Assembly: GCA_011033025.1 (NCBI GenBank)
Contig: WFMF01000179.1
Location: 62,001 to 126,000, forward strand
DNA length: 64,000 nt
Source: Beroe forskalii
Taxonomy: Eukaryota; Ctenophora; Nuda; Beroida; Beroidae
Reading direction: 5' to 3'
Below, one piece after another: positions 52,901-62,600 of this stretch. How positions within the stretch are numbered: the first letter of the stretch is position 1; every line of letters begins with the position of its first letter. A model generated the notes under the pieces. That model was not told where the DNA came from, ran no database searches, and was given only the letters and a program-made list of their open reading frames with translations. Both the position numbers and the translations under genes were made by a program.

Positions 52901-54114
52901 TACAAATAAACCCGGGGTTGGATAAAGTAAAGCCCATGTCGGTGTTGGATACATCAATGATTCGAGATCGACTACGACCCTTACCAACAGATATGACCAA
53001 GTGTCCTGAAGCAGATTCTACGCAAAGCAGCAGCCCTGTCATAAAAACAGAAGGAATCCCCACCCCACCAATGTCCTTGCTGACTGACCCTAAGAACTTC
53101 ATCTCAGTCGATGCATGTCCGGATGGGGCTGCCACTGTTGTGCGCCTTGACATGAGCAAGTTCGACGAGCTGAACGTCCACCAGCAGAACCTTGTGGTGG
53201 ACTACTTCTTCGAAGTGACCTTTGGAGAGACTAACGGGGTGGCAGACCATGTGATGGGTATCATCAGTGATGGGGCCAGGGAAATACCCAACGTTTTCAA
53301 CTTCCTGGTTGATAACGCTCCCGGTCTCAAGATAAATCACCAAGTGCTGGGGAAGAAAGACATCATGAACTGCACCATAGCAGAGTACCATGATAAGATT
53401 AAGAAGAACCACTCCAAGTACATATACCATGAAGGAGGCATGCAGCACGTTTCTCTGGTCGGCACGAAGAGTGAGGAAAGCGGATCCTACTTCCCTGAAC
53501 TCGTGCAGATGATGGAAATTAACCCATTTTTCGACGTAACACTGCCGTGGGGCCACCTATCCCGGTACGACGGACTGGAGCCCTCGCTCAGCAATGACGG
53601 CCCCATATTCTGGGTGCGGCCTGGGGAGCAGTTCCTGCAGTCGACGAGTGGCTCCCGGAACCACAAAGGCTACCGTCTCCTCAAGAACCGGGAGACTCTG
53701 GTGGTGGACCGGACCACGCCCCACGCGGACCACTCCTGGGAGGACGGCAAGACGATGATGACGACAGCAGCGGCCGCCTTCCTGCAGTCCGTGGACTTGT
53801 CAGAGGGACAGGAGGACGTGAGGGACAGGTCGCTGAAGGACGTGATCGCGTTTGACGCGGCTAACTTCTACCAGCTGGCGGAGGAGTTGCAGCTGGACCT
53901 GTACGAGCCGCCCATGACGCAGTGCGACATCTGGATAGAGGACGCCAAGCTCAACCACCTCCGCGAGAGCGGGGTGAAGTACGCCCGGATCCGCCTCAAA
54001 GCCAACGACATCTACTTCATCCCCCGTAACGTGATCCACCAGTTCAAGACGGTGGCGGCGTGCCTGAGTGTGGCGTGGCATGTCCGCTTGAAGAGGTACT
54101 ACGAGGAACAGTAG
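40920..54114 (+). CDS. RSBN1: RSBN1-type JmjC protein (putative H4K20 demethylase), five exons
   Basis: Members of the RSBN1/RSBN1L/DPY-21 family are nuclear JmjC proteins; DPY-21 and mammalian RSBN1 act on H4K20me2. Exons 40920-41029, 41309-41513, 42337-42395, 50197-50341 and 50611-54114 join in phases 2, 0, 2 and 0 without stops, giving about 1340 residues. Exons 2-4 encode the conserved pre-domain segment (HTVFSFNDSPEKLIKIKSPH, LESYRFLGSGG, SREGLNLSKEGKY). The last exon has about 800 residues of low-complexity S/P/K-rich sequence, then the JmjC-like fold (LGKKDIMNCTIAEYH, LPWGHLSRYD, GPIFWVRPGEQ). Probable iron ligands are HAD near 1211 and the His of VIHQF near 1316. The ATG at 40920 is the first in frame; an out-of-frame ATG lies 20 bp upstream. 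Intron 2 begins with a donor minisatellite and intron 3 holds a fold-back element. Confidence 0.92.
41489..42243 (+). repeat. Splice-donor minisatellite, about 15 copies of 50 bp
   Basis: The last about 25 nt of exon 2 plus the donor (CATGTTGACTGCAGAG, then GTAGGT) and about 25 nt of intron are repeated head to tail about 15 times, mostly at 50-bp spacing. Thirteen copies keep the GT donor; the eleventh reads GC and the last AT. Only the exon-proximal donor (after 41513) keeps the frame. Reading past it meets GTA GGT CTA TGA, an immediate stop. The minus-strand ORFs over 41620-42007 are artefacts of this repeat. Confidence 0.93.
43240..43425 (+). repeat. Tandem repeat of about 48 bp (CACTCAAAGTGCCTA.A unit)
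   Basis: Four units share CAAAGTGCC, then AAGTGTGAATT and GAGCGATGCCC. They lie in RSBN1 intron 3. Non-coding. Confidence 0.75.
43391..43621 (-). CDS. Possible first exon of a small signal-anchor protein
   Basis: A 76-codon ORF with a short polar N-terminus, then one hydrophobic helix (CLGVLAVILLMTYLISC), then an acidic/polar stretch (PFTEPDFSDNAHAKV). This is the layout of a type II membrane enzyme's first exon. Its 3' end overlaps the tandem repeat at 43240-43425. A GT after GAGTGG could be a donor, but no downstream exon is recognised. It may be chance. Confidence 0.2.
   Translation of the reverse strand: MTSTQHSSHPTTTSTTSLGRCLGVLAVILLMTYLISCHMSLIPFTEPDFSDNAHAKVTSDAERDAFEWGIAQNSHV
46296..46322. 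mobile_element. Solo end of the CAGGGGCGTAGCC MITE family
   Basis: GTGTCGCCTTCCTCTTAGCTACGCCCC matches the right end of the element at 27369-27535, written here only as position and family. It lies in the centre of the fold-back element and its other end is missing. Confidence 0.55.
46323..46720. other. Unidentified open stretch in the fold-back centre
   Basis: On the plus strand a broken frame reads VEINVLQVRNDIKKKASC, then TTKYIITDSVGSFKISKPV. On the minus strand two overlapping ORFs exist. Base composition is less AT-rich than its surroundings, hinting at captured coding sequence. I do not recognise a family, and stops interrupt it. Confidence 0.25.
48490..48690 (+). repeat. CGGTT/TTCGGTT simple-repeat tract
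   Basis: Degenerate runs of CCGGTT, TTCGGTTTCGGTTCGGTT and ACCG in two similar blocks about 90 bp apart. No coding significance. 48700-50196 beyond it is AT-rich intron without recognisable features. Confidence 0.65.
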
Positions 54115-55786
54115 TGCGCCGTGTTATGTTTGGTATGTTGGAGGTGTACTGGCTTACCCCTAGAGTTCGGAAATCGTCATGACTTTCACCAATTAGAGCG
54201 CGAGTTAACGGTCAACTCGTGCGCTGATTGGTTTTAATGTCAAACGGACCTGTGGGTAAGCAGACACACCGTCGATAATTATCTAGTGGTGATAGTTATG
54301 TTCTTAAGACTAAGTATATTATAAACCCAAATTAGTTGAGTGTTGTTGGATCATATTTAATAATTATATAATGATATTAATAATAATTATGATAATGATA
54401 TGATTGCCATCTTACAACGTTACAGCATCCTAAATTTGGGTTTTTATTGTCAGCATTATCAGATATTTGCCTAAAAGCCCCTGGTTAAAATATATTTATT
54501 TTTAATGATATCTTTTCTTTTTAAAGATATATTTAATATATTCATGCATTTGTGGTAATTCAAAATGTTAATTTATTTATGAAGTTTCATGAATCCAGCG
54601 CCCGTTTATGTAACGATTCCAAAGATAATTTAGAAATATAAGCTATTTTATACAATGCATGTCATTTACTTGAAAATAATCAATTCATGTTCTATAAAAC
54701 CGATATTTCAATTCCTGTTCCTGCAATTTGCAAATTCCGATCTCTCGATGATAAATGAACCATAGACATGCTACTAATCCTGATTGTATAAACTTTCCAG
54801 GATATACAGTACTGCGTATATTGTTCTAGTGTGATTTTAATTTGTAGAACTTTGTTGTTAACATCACCGATAAATAGAGATCTAGGGATATTGTTCGTTT
54901 ACAAATACCTTTTATTACTGCACTGCTTTGGACTTTGGACTTTTCTCTTTAGGATATTATATTTTATTTTGCGTTATATTATGAATTGTACAGATGTCAC
55001 TATATTATAATACCCAAATTATTAGTATATATTATATCAAATGCGGAGTGATGTGTTTCAGAGTTGAAACAAAATCTGAGCGTTCTTTTGCCCGTTATTC
55101 AGTGATTGCATCATTTGGCTTCATCGAATGTAGGTGCTACATCTATTGTGACAGATGTGATTATAGCCATAATAGACATTAGAGCCAAGATTGATATCCG
55201 CCAATCTAATGAGATGCCAACTGCAGTCCAAATAACTTCAAATGTGTCTCATTATTGTTTCTGATTTTGTATCAACTCTTTCATCAATTTAGTGAAGTAT
55301 TATTAAGTGTATTATTATAGTACAGTTAACATTATGACAAGGAATATTTGATATAATACGCTAATTCTATTACCTAATTTACTCATTAATTTCCTAGATT
55401 ATTCTCTAATCCGAACTTCATTGTCTACTATCAGTCTAGCATTCATCGGTTATACAGAAAATCAGGTCAAATAAGTATAGGGCGGAGAATCCGGGCGAGT
55501 AAGTGAATAGTGAATACTTGGTATATTTAGTTGAATTTAAAAAAAAATCGCAAATAAAATGCCCGTGACCCTGGCATTTTGAAGGAACGTGAAAAGGTTA
55601 AAATATGAGCAATTATCACCATAATTACCAATTTGCAAAAGGTGAATGGCCCCCGGAGAATGAACTAATGGACTCAAGCTCATATTTATTTACTGTTAGG
55701 ACAATGCAATGGCCAGGTTAACAGTTAGGGTTTGGATATTGGTAAATTGTTAAATTACGGCAGAAAATAAACGCGGATCTTTTTCT
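54115..55786. other. RSBN1 3' UTR and intergenic AT-rich DNA
   Basis: About 1.7 kb, very AT-rich, with no gene. AATAAA occurs near 55554, but no signal can be assigned to the RSBN1 transcript with confidence. Confidence 0.4.
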
Positions 55787-55992
55787 CTTGGGGCTCCATT
55801 CTCTGGAGGATCCATTCTCTGGATGATCCATTCTCTTGGGGCTCCATTCTCTTGGGGCTCAATTCTCTGGAGAATCCGTTCTCTGGAGAATCCATTCTTC
55901 GAATGATCCATTCTCTGGAGGATCCATTCTTTGGAGGATACATTCTCTGGAGGATCCATTCTCTGGAAGATCCATTCTCTGGAGGATCCATA
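55787..55992 (+). repeat. 16-18 bp minisatellite (GGATCCATTCTCTGGA unit)
   Basis: About 12 head-to-tail copies, with variants ATGATCC and GGGGCTCC. Two overlapping minus-strand ORFs with repeated RMDPPEN-type peptides are produced by the repeat and are not genes. Confidence 0.9.
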
Positions 55993-56815
55993 AATAAATT
56001 CGAATGTAGTAGAGAACGGTAGTTGAACTTCAAAGATAGGCGACTGTCTTATTCCGTTATTTTTCGATAACATTAAATTATAATTAGAGTTTTAGGATTG
56101 AGCTTTGTTTCTACGCTTTCATCGAGACTGCTCTCCAAAAGTTATTTTACTTTTTTGGACTATGATAAAGGTTCCTCTGACTCAATTTGCATTATCAAAT
56201 TAATGTTTAAATCATATGGAACTTGTTTAATTCGTGTTCTAACATCATGAGGAACATTTCTGAAATTGCCATGTTGTTTGTTTGTACCATAGCGCCGAAA
56301 TGAGTGACACAGTTTAGCCGAAAGGGTCTTCTGAAATCTATCAAAAGTAAATGTAAGTATGAAATTTCAGCACAATTGAAGCGCGTCTCGAGCGCGCGCG
56401 CACTCAGTCGTATACTTTCACCCTAACCACAGCTACGTTACGTCCGCATTGGCCAGACTCCCCCCTCTTTGCGGATGTCCTTTGAATGGATGACCCCTTT
56501 GTGGCATAGGAGTAGTACCGAGGACAGCGTCTGTGAAAATTTGAAGTATTTCCATGGAGTAGGTCACTAGGTCATACGAGCGAATCCCCCTTAGGGGCCA
56601 TCCATAAAGGACGTCCGCAAAATTTCGGCCATTGTAGACCCCCCCCCCTGTCTTCAGCCGAAGGGGTCAGAAAACCCTTGTCCGCAACCTGAAATACCAG
56701 GTTAGGGTTCATGTTCCTAAGCCCACATAGGTGTGTGTACGCAAGCGGCGCTTCCTGTTCTGAGGAAGCGCGCAACGCAGACAGGGATATACGTGTTTAG
56801 CAAGTAACAATGGTG
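55993..56815. other. Non-genic stretch with CCATCCATAAA element edges
   Basis: Two edges of the repeat family also seen at 17066 lie here. One ends near 56505 (TTTGCGGATGTCCTTTGAAT, then GGATGACCCC). One starts at 56594 (GGGGCCATCCATAAAGGACG). A GC-rich block follows. No gene. Confidence 0.45.
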
Positions 56816-56935
56816 CCATTGGCGCCGATTGTAACAATGGTCAATGGTGGCATTGGCGCCGATTGTAACAATGGTGCCGATTGTATTTGTAACAATGGTG
56901 CCAATTGTTGTCCTACGTAAACGTTGTCCTACGTT

Positions 56936-56990
56936 GTAGGACCTATTTTGCGCGCGCAAGCGCGCGTGTTCAGAGAACACGCGCGCGAAC
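56936..56990. repeat. CG-rich hairpin
   Basis: Arms GCGCGCGTGTTC and GAACACGCGCGC are separated by about 3 nt, next to another small CGCGCGCAAGCGCGCG palindrome. It is a potential strong cruciform in an otherwise AT-rich region. Confidence 0.6.
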
Positions 56991-57081
56991 AAACAGGGAC
57001 ACATAGCATGTGGCAATGCCATTGGCACCGATCGTAACAATGGTGCCATTGGCCATGGCGCCGATTGTAAGGTGGTTTCAT

Positions 57082-57250
57082 CGTTACCGTGGTGTTTCCA
57101 CATGATAAAAACGGCGCGCACTGAGTGCGCGCCACTGAGTGCGCGCCATTCCCTGATTCCCACCATTAAATCTCCAAGGTGGGAATGGCGCGCACTCAGT
57201 GGCGCGCACTCAGTGCGCGCCATCTTTTATGTGGAAACACCACGGTTACG
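57082..57250. mobile_element. 169-bp hairpin MITE with about 65-bp TIRs
   Basis: The ends start CGTTACCGTGGTGTTTCCAC (left) and, inverted, CGTAACCGTGGTGTTTCCAC (right). The match continues through duplicated GGCGCGCACTGAGTGCGCGC blocks nearly to the centre. Each arm contains two GAGTGCGCGCCA repeats. Non-coding. Confidence 0.87.
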
Positions 57251-57253
57251 CGT

Positions 57254-57364
57254 CGATCAAATGGATTGATCAAATGAAAAACGTGCGCAATACACTTTTA
57301 TGATGACATCTGCGCAAAATAACACATGTGTGTGTGTTTTTCATTTGATCAATTCATTTGATCG
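57254..57364. mobile_element. 111-bp MITE with 29-bp TIRs, abutting the previous one
   Basis: CGATCAAATGGATTGATCAA at the left and its inverse (one mismatch) at the right, continuing to ATGAAAAAC. It begins 4 bp after the hairpin MITE ends. Non-coding. Confidence 0.83.
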
Positions 57365-57714
57365 AGGCGGAACGATGCAGGTGCCTAACAATGGTGCCAT
57401 TGGCACCAATGGTAGCATAGCAATGGTGCCATTCAAATAGCGAAAATATTGCCATTGGCATCAATGGAAAATTTGACACCAATGGTGTCATTGGCACCAC
57501 TGGCACCATTGAAATGGCATCAATGGTCCGGGACCATTGGTCCCATTGCTACTAGTACTATTGTCACCAATGGTGCCATTTCCGCCACTGGCACCATTAT
57601 CTTACTATATATAATGCGTGTTGTTAATATTTGTCTGACGTCGTCAGACCCATTATTTAAAATTTTAAATTTATTTAAAATAAGGACTCTGTAAAATAAG
57701 GACCCCGTCACGAC

Positions 57715-57775
57715 TCTGCGAGTCGTGGCGCGCGCGCTTCGCGCGCGCGAGGGGGTCAGGCAACGCCTGACAAGT
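57715..57775. repeat. Perfect CG hairpin (CGCGCGCGC-TT-CGCGCGCG)
   Basis: Alternating CG arms around a TT loop, flanked by CGACTCTGCGAGTCG and by GTCAGGCAACGCCTGAC, both also palindromic. Three palindromes in about 60 bp. Confidence 0.7.
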
Positions 57776-57819
57776 TAATATATATATTTATTTATGGCGA
57801 TTCGTTTTCAAGTAGGCAA

Positions 57820-58200
57820 CGAAATTCTTTTTTCATCGTGTTGCAAAAACTTTATAATAAATCAGAAAAATAATATGAGATTTTCCGGCCACCCTGAGGG
57901 GCGTGGTGGGCCACGCCCTTTTTCGCAAAAATTAAACTTTCGAATTTTTCAAAATTCCTTCGCCATCAAGTTGCTTATGATGAATAAAAGTTTTGAGAAT
58001 TTTGTCCGAATTATTGGGTCACCCTAAGGGGCGTGGAGGCCACGCCTTTTTCGAAAAAAATAGATTTTCGAATTTTTTCAAAATTCCTTCGCTATGGAGT
58101 TGCTTATGATGAGAAAAGGTTTTGAGAATATTGTCGGCAATATTGGGTTACCGTTGAGGGCGTGGGAAGCTTTTTTTTGCAGAAATTAAAGTTTCGAATT
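57820..58200 (+). repeat. Tandem repeat, unit about 140 bp, with CCACGCC motifs
   Basis: Nearly three units contain AAAATTCCTTCGC, then AGTTGCTTATGATGA, then GTTTTGAGAAT, then TTGGGT.ACC and GGGCGTGG..CCACGCC. The arrangement and the CCACGCC block recall the units in the fold-back arms at 45005-48316, though the sequences are otherwise different. Confidence 0.75.
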
Positions 58201-58360
58201 TCCCCTCCAAACTCGCTCGGTCAAATCACTGTCAAAGGGACATGTGGCCGTTAGCTCATGCGGCTGCCATCATACGCCGTCCGTAGGACGGGAACCGACT
58301 AGTATTTGTAATAGCAGCAATGGTGCCATTGGAACCTATGGTACCAATGTTGCCATTGGT

Positions 58361-58959
58361 GATATGTGCTATCCGGTATGACACTTTCGCCCCAGCCACG
58401 AAGCGACGCGAACAGGGATATGTTATACGGGATTTCAGTTATGCTACTGCGAGTTTAGCAACGTACTTCAAGTTCTGAAATTCAATGCAACGCGCCCTCT
58501 TTTAAGTATAGGATGTGCCTCAAAGATCGAGACACCACGGTCTGGCACTCTAGCACTGGCCGTCAGACAGTGGTAGTTGGTACTGCTGTCTCGACTCTTC
58601 AAAAGGTTGAGACATGATATTAAATTGAAAGGCAGCATATCATTTATCACAACTAACAACTGACGGAAATATCAATATGCAGCTAAAGAATTGAGTTTCG
58701 CAAACACTTGATAAATGATTATTCAACATGGACAATGGAATTGGAAAAGGCGCTAAACCATTAAATATTTATTGCAGTTGACCAATATGACATATAATTG
58801 AAGCTCAGCATAATCATAACAAGTTACATTCAAAGGGCATTCTGTTCTCTAAACATTAAATAAAAATATTCGACTTCGATAGTGAAATGGTTTGATCAGG
58901 GTGTCTCAAATAGGATCACAGAGCATTAACCTAGGACTCCGTCTCTAACACTATAATAT
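58361..58959. other. Non-genic stretch
   Basis: AT-rich intergenic DNA. I see no gene, RNA or clear repeat. Confidence 0.4.
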
Positions 58960-59473
58960 CCCAGCCGACAAAGTCAAAATCAAACCAAAAAAACCAAGAC
59001 TAACGTTTGGTTTCCGTCAAACGTTATCAAACGTTTCCGATCCGTTTCATTTTGCCTGTACCAGACCCGCGCGAAGGGGCCAGGCAACTTCTAGCAAGTT
59101 TATTGAACGTTTCTTTGAGAAGAAAAATTAAACGAAAATAAACTTTTTTGAAAGTTTTATACTTTTATACAAAACCAAAGTCGAGCGTTTTGAAAACGTT
59201 CATTTGCAGTTTATATTTGATCGTTCTCGAGCTTAATCAGGTAACATGAAAATTTTTCAAAACTGAAAACGCGAGGAAATATTTTATCTAGACAAGGGGT
59301 ATTATGAACTATGAACACTACACAACTTTTGTCCAAATCAGTAATATGAAGTTTGTGTGAACACAGTATGCTTTGGAAATTACACAAACACGTTTATTAA
59401 ACGTTATCTCGTTTCGTCGAGGTTTCTTGAAAACGTCTCATGAAAGTTTTTAAACGTTTTTTTGCCGACTGGG
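58960..59473. mobile_element. 514-bp MITE with CCCAG(C/T)CG(A/G)CAAA ends
   Basis: CCCAGCCGACAAA at the left and, inverted, CCCAGTCGGCAAA at the right, with AT on both outer sides. The interior is rich in AAACGTTT palindromes (for example near 59010, 59190, 59395 and 59450). Non-coding. It lies just downstream of the BRWD 3' end. Confidence 0.72.
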
Positions 59474-59657
59474 ATGTACTTGTTTATTCAAAGGAGAGTT
59501 TCCATATAAACCGACAAGAACTCACCAATTTAAACTTAGATGGAACTTGAAGGATCCCCCATAATACAATCATACAACCATCTATTGTAATATTTCTGTA
59601 TATTTAACATCTACGTTGATAAATGAAAATCCCACTGGTACAAAGGAGCTAAAGATA

Positions 59658-62600
59658 TCAGAAAAAGTCGTCATATTTCATGTTTTTCTTCACTGATCTA
59701 CCCCGCTTGGTAGTAACCTGAGCCGTACCATCTGATGTATCTGAACGTTTTGATCGTGTCCTAGGGACCCCTGAAGAGTGGGAAAGACTCCCATCCCCAC
59801 TCGCATCCCCACTCCCACTGTCAGATCCACTCCCATTTTCTTCACTCTCCCTCTCGTCACTCTCTTCATCTGAATTCGACACAACGAAGGACTCCAATCC
59901 AGAGCCACGATAACTGGTTTGTTTCTTTTTCCTACCCGTGTTTTTAGTTCTGACCGGTTTCCTTCTAGTTCTACGTTTCCCCTTCCCATTGACATGTCCG
60001 TTTTTCTTCCCAGTACCGTTGTGTGCCCCATGCCGGGCACTAGCTTTATTCTGTTTACCATTTCTCCTCGTTTTACGACCGCTGGAGCGTCGAGAGTCTG
60101 ACTGACTGTCCTCTGATTGAGATGTTCTGTCCGACTCCGAGTAGGATTGATCGAAGTGCTGGTAATTAACACGGTTCTTAGTTGACGTTCTCTGAGATCG
60201 TTTCCCCGTTACGGGAGGCTGCAGCTGCTTCTGCACACGCCTCCGTTTTACTCTCCTGCCACTCGAGTGGCTGCCACTCGCCCCACTCACTCCTTTATCC
60301 TCCTCCTCCTCACTGGTAGAGGGGTGGGAAGACACGGCCGGAGAGCTCGCCACTCCCCCCACTGCGGAGTCTGGGCGCGGTTCCGGAGTGCTGTGAGTGC
60401 TGCTGACCGCTGATTCGGAGGACTGCTGCTCCTTCGCCTCCGCTGGCCCTTCCTCTGGTGTGCTCTCATTATCTGGCGAGCTCTCTTGCGAATTATCCTC
60501 ATTTTCCTTCTCCCTTTCCTCATCCGTCGTGGTGTAGATCCTCTGCCTCTTTGCCTTAGAGGCAGGCTCCTTGCCTTTGGAGGAGGATCTGGTGGAAACC
60601 TGGCTTCCCCTGGCCGATGAGGCACGTCTAGACAGCGTCTCGTTGTCTGGCATGGAGTTGGAGGATGAGGAAGTGATGCGGCGTTTGGGGATAACCAGCT
60701 CCAGGGGAACAGCCACCTTAGCCCGAGTAGTGGCCGAGTGGCCGGGTTCGTTACCCTCGTCTGCAGCCCCAAGGTGGTCGATAAGAGTGTCATAGTAATC
60801 CTTGAGGCGCTTCGTCATGCGGTATATCTGAAGATGGAAGGGTGTTTCTATCCAAAATTTCACATTTAAAGAGATGTTACGATGTATTCGAGAAGTTCTA
60901 TCGTTCGAGATTGTTACGATCTATTACTTTCTTATTAAAAAATAACTGCTTATTTCAATGGATCGCAAGCTTTAGCAAGAACAACTAAGAAAGAAAAGCC
61001 CGGTACCGTGGAGGTTTTCAGAGTGTTGTAGTTGAAGGAGTTGGTGAAGATCAGGTCAATGTCCGTGTAGAACTCAAGTTCGTGGTCATAGCTGCCGCCT
61101 TGCAGCTTGTCAGTCATCGTCTCCAGGTCCATTGGTTCCTGGGGTGCAAGTAGTGTTAGACCTGAAATGGACAACACTTCCAGACTCCAGTGTCGTTCAA
61201 GCATTATGGCAGGCTGGGTTACTAAAATACCAGAATCAATGATTGAGGGTAACCTGGCAGTATTTGAGGTAGTCGTTGTAGATCCCCAAGTCAACAGGGT
61301 TTCTGAAGGGCTGGCTGTCAGGGTGGTTGATCAGCTGCTCCAAGACACTGCTAGCTCTCTCATACCAATCCGTCTTGTCGGCACACCGCACCCTGAAATT
61401 ACGCAAAACTCTACGCGAGCAAGTGAATAAAAGCAAATACACAATCAAATGATATTACGATGACAAAAGAACTTCAGTTTCAACGAACCGTAATCTTCGT
61501 TTTCTTTTCCTCGATTTCGATCGGTTGTCCAGCTCTTCAGTGACCATCTGAGGCGTCACCTCCGAGACGATGTCCTTGAAAGCAGGGTTCTTGATGAAGA
61601 TAGTGAGGCGGGTTACTAAGCGCGTTACGTCCTGTACGATCTCACTTGCGTCTTCGTTATAAACCTGGGGAATTTATCAAGAGCTATTCTTCCTGTGTCG
61701 AGTAATGTGCCTTTGAATTTGATGAATTGCTGCAATAATTATCACAAAATAGGTACCCATTAAATTAAATCCTGTTTCTATGCGCCGTCATGCGCCGCAA
61801 AAGCCTACGTTTTACGCCGTGTCACTAAAGTTCGTGAGAACATTGAGTGACGTATTAAGGTATTATCGGCAATTCCGTACCCTGGCGTTGATTTCGAGCT
61901 GTCTGATCTCCCAGAGAAGGGACTCCTTGCTGCGATAGTGATCATCACTGAGTCGCTGGTGTACGGTGGTCAGAGACACGGGGTAACCCACTATCGTGTA
62001 GTAGTCGGGGTGCTCCGTAAAGTTAACTGGGTACAGGAACTCCTGGGCTTCAGGGACCTCCATCATCTGAAGGAAGTATTGGTATACTCAACAATTCGGA
62101 GAGAGAAGTTGAGACATATTCGAAATTATGATGAAGTAGGACATATCGTGAAACAGAGCTGAAAGCACTGAAAAATTTACGTAGAACAGAAGAAAGCACC
62201 AAATAAAGAATGCTGTCAATGCGCAAGGTATACCTGAAGGAGACCAGCGTCTAGTCGCTCCTTGAACTCCTCCCTCGTCTCCCCGTCCCCCCAGGTACCG
62301 TTGGCATGGTAGTAACTCAGGATGTAGGGATCCAGGGGACCCCCAACTGCAGGGTTCTGAGCCCCGAAGTTGAAGTGCTGCTGTCTGCTCGAACCCGGGC
62401 CATCCTCGTCTTGTTGGGACGAGTGCTTCTTGGAGGAGCTGCGACCTTTAGCGGACCTGGCAATGGTACACTTTTACTCCGGTAGTGCCAGGGCTTGTAA
62501 TCGGTAAGAATCAGTTTTGTGACAGGGCGAATAGTCCTTCAACTTTCATATCAAACTACTTTTTTCTTTCTTTTCCATTTATCCTTAGGCAAGGGCTCTA

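Larger units (their letters stand above)
56816..58360. repeat. Dispersed palindromic CAATGGTGCCATTGG repeats
   Basis: Short units of the type AATGGTGCCATTGGC or ATTGGCACCAATGG recur many times at 56816-56910, 57010-57065, 57388-57600 and 58318-58362. They are separated by MITEs and other repeats. The unit is close to self-complementary, so long stretches can pair either way. The 168-codon minus-strand ORF here is a by-product. Confidence 0.75.

Noticed and set aside
55750..56073. Minus-strand ORFs with RMDPPEN-type repeats
   Set aside because: They are translations of a 16-18 bp minisatellite in two frames.
56717..57223. 168-codon minus-strand ORF
   Set aside because: It spans a hairpin MITE and palindromic repeats and has no recognisable domain.
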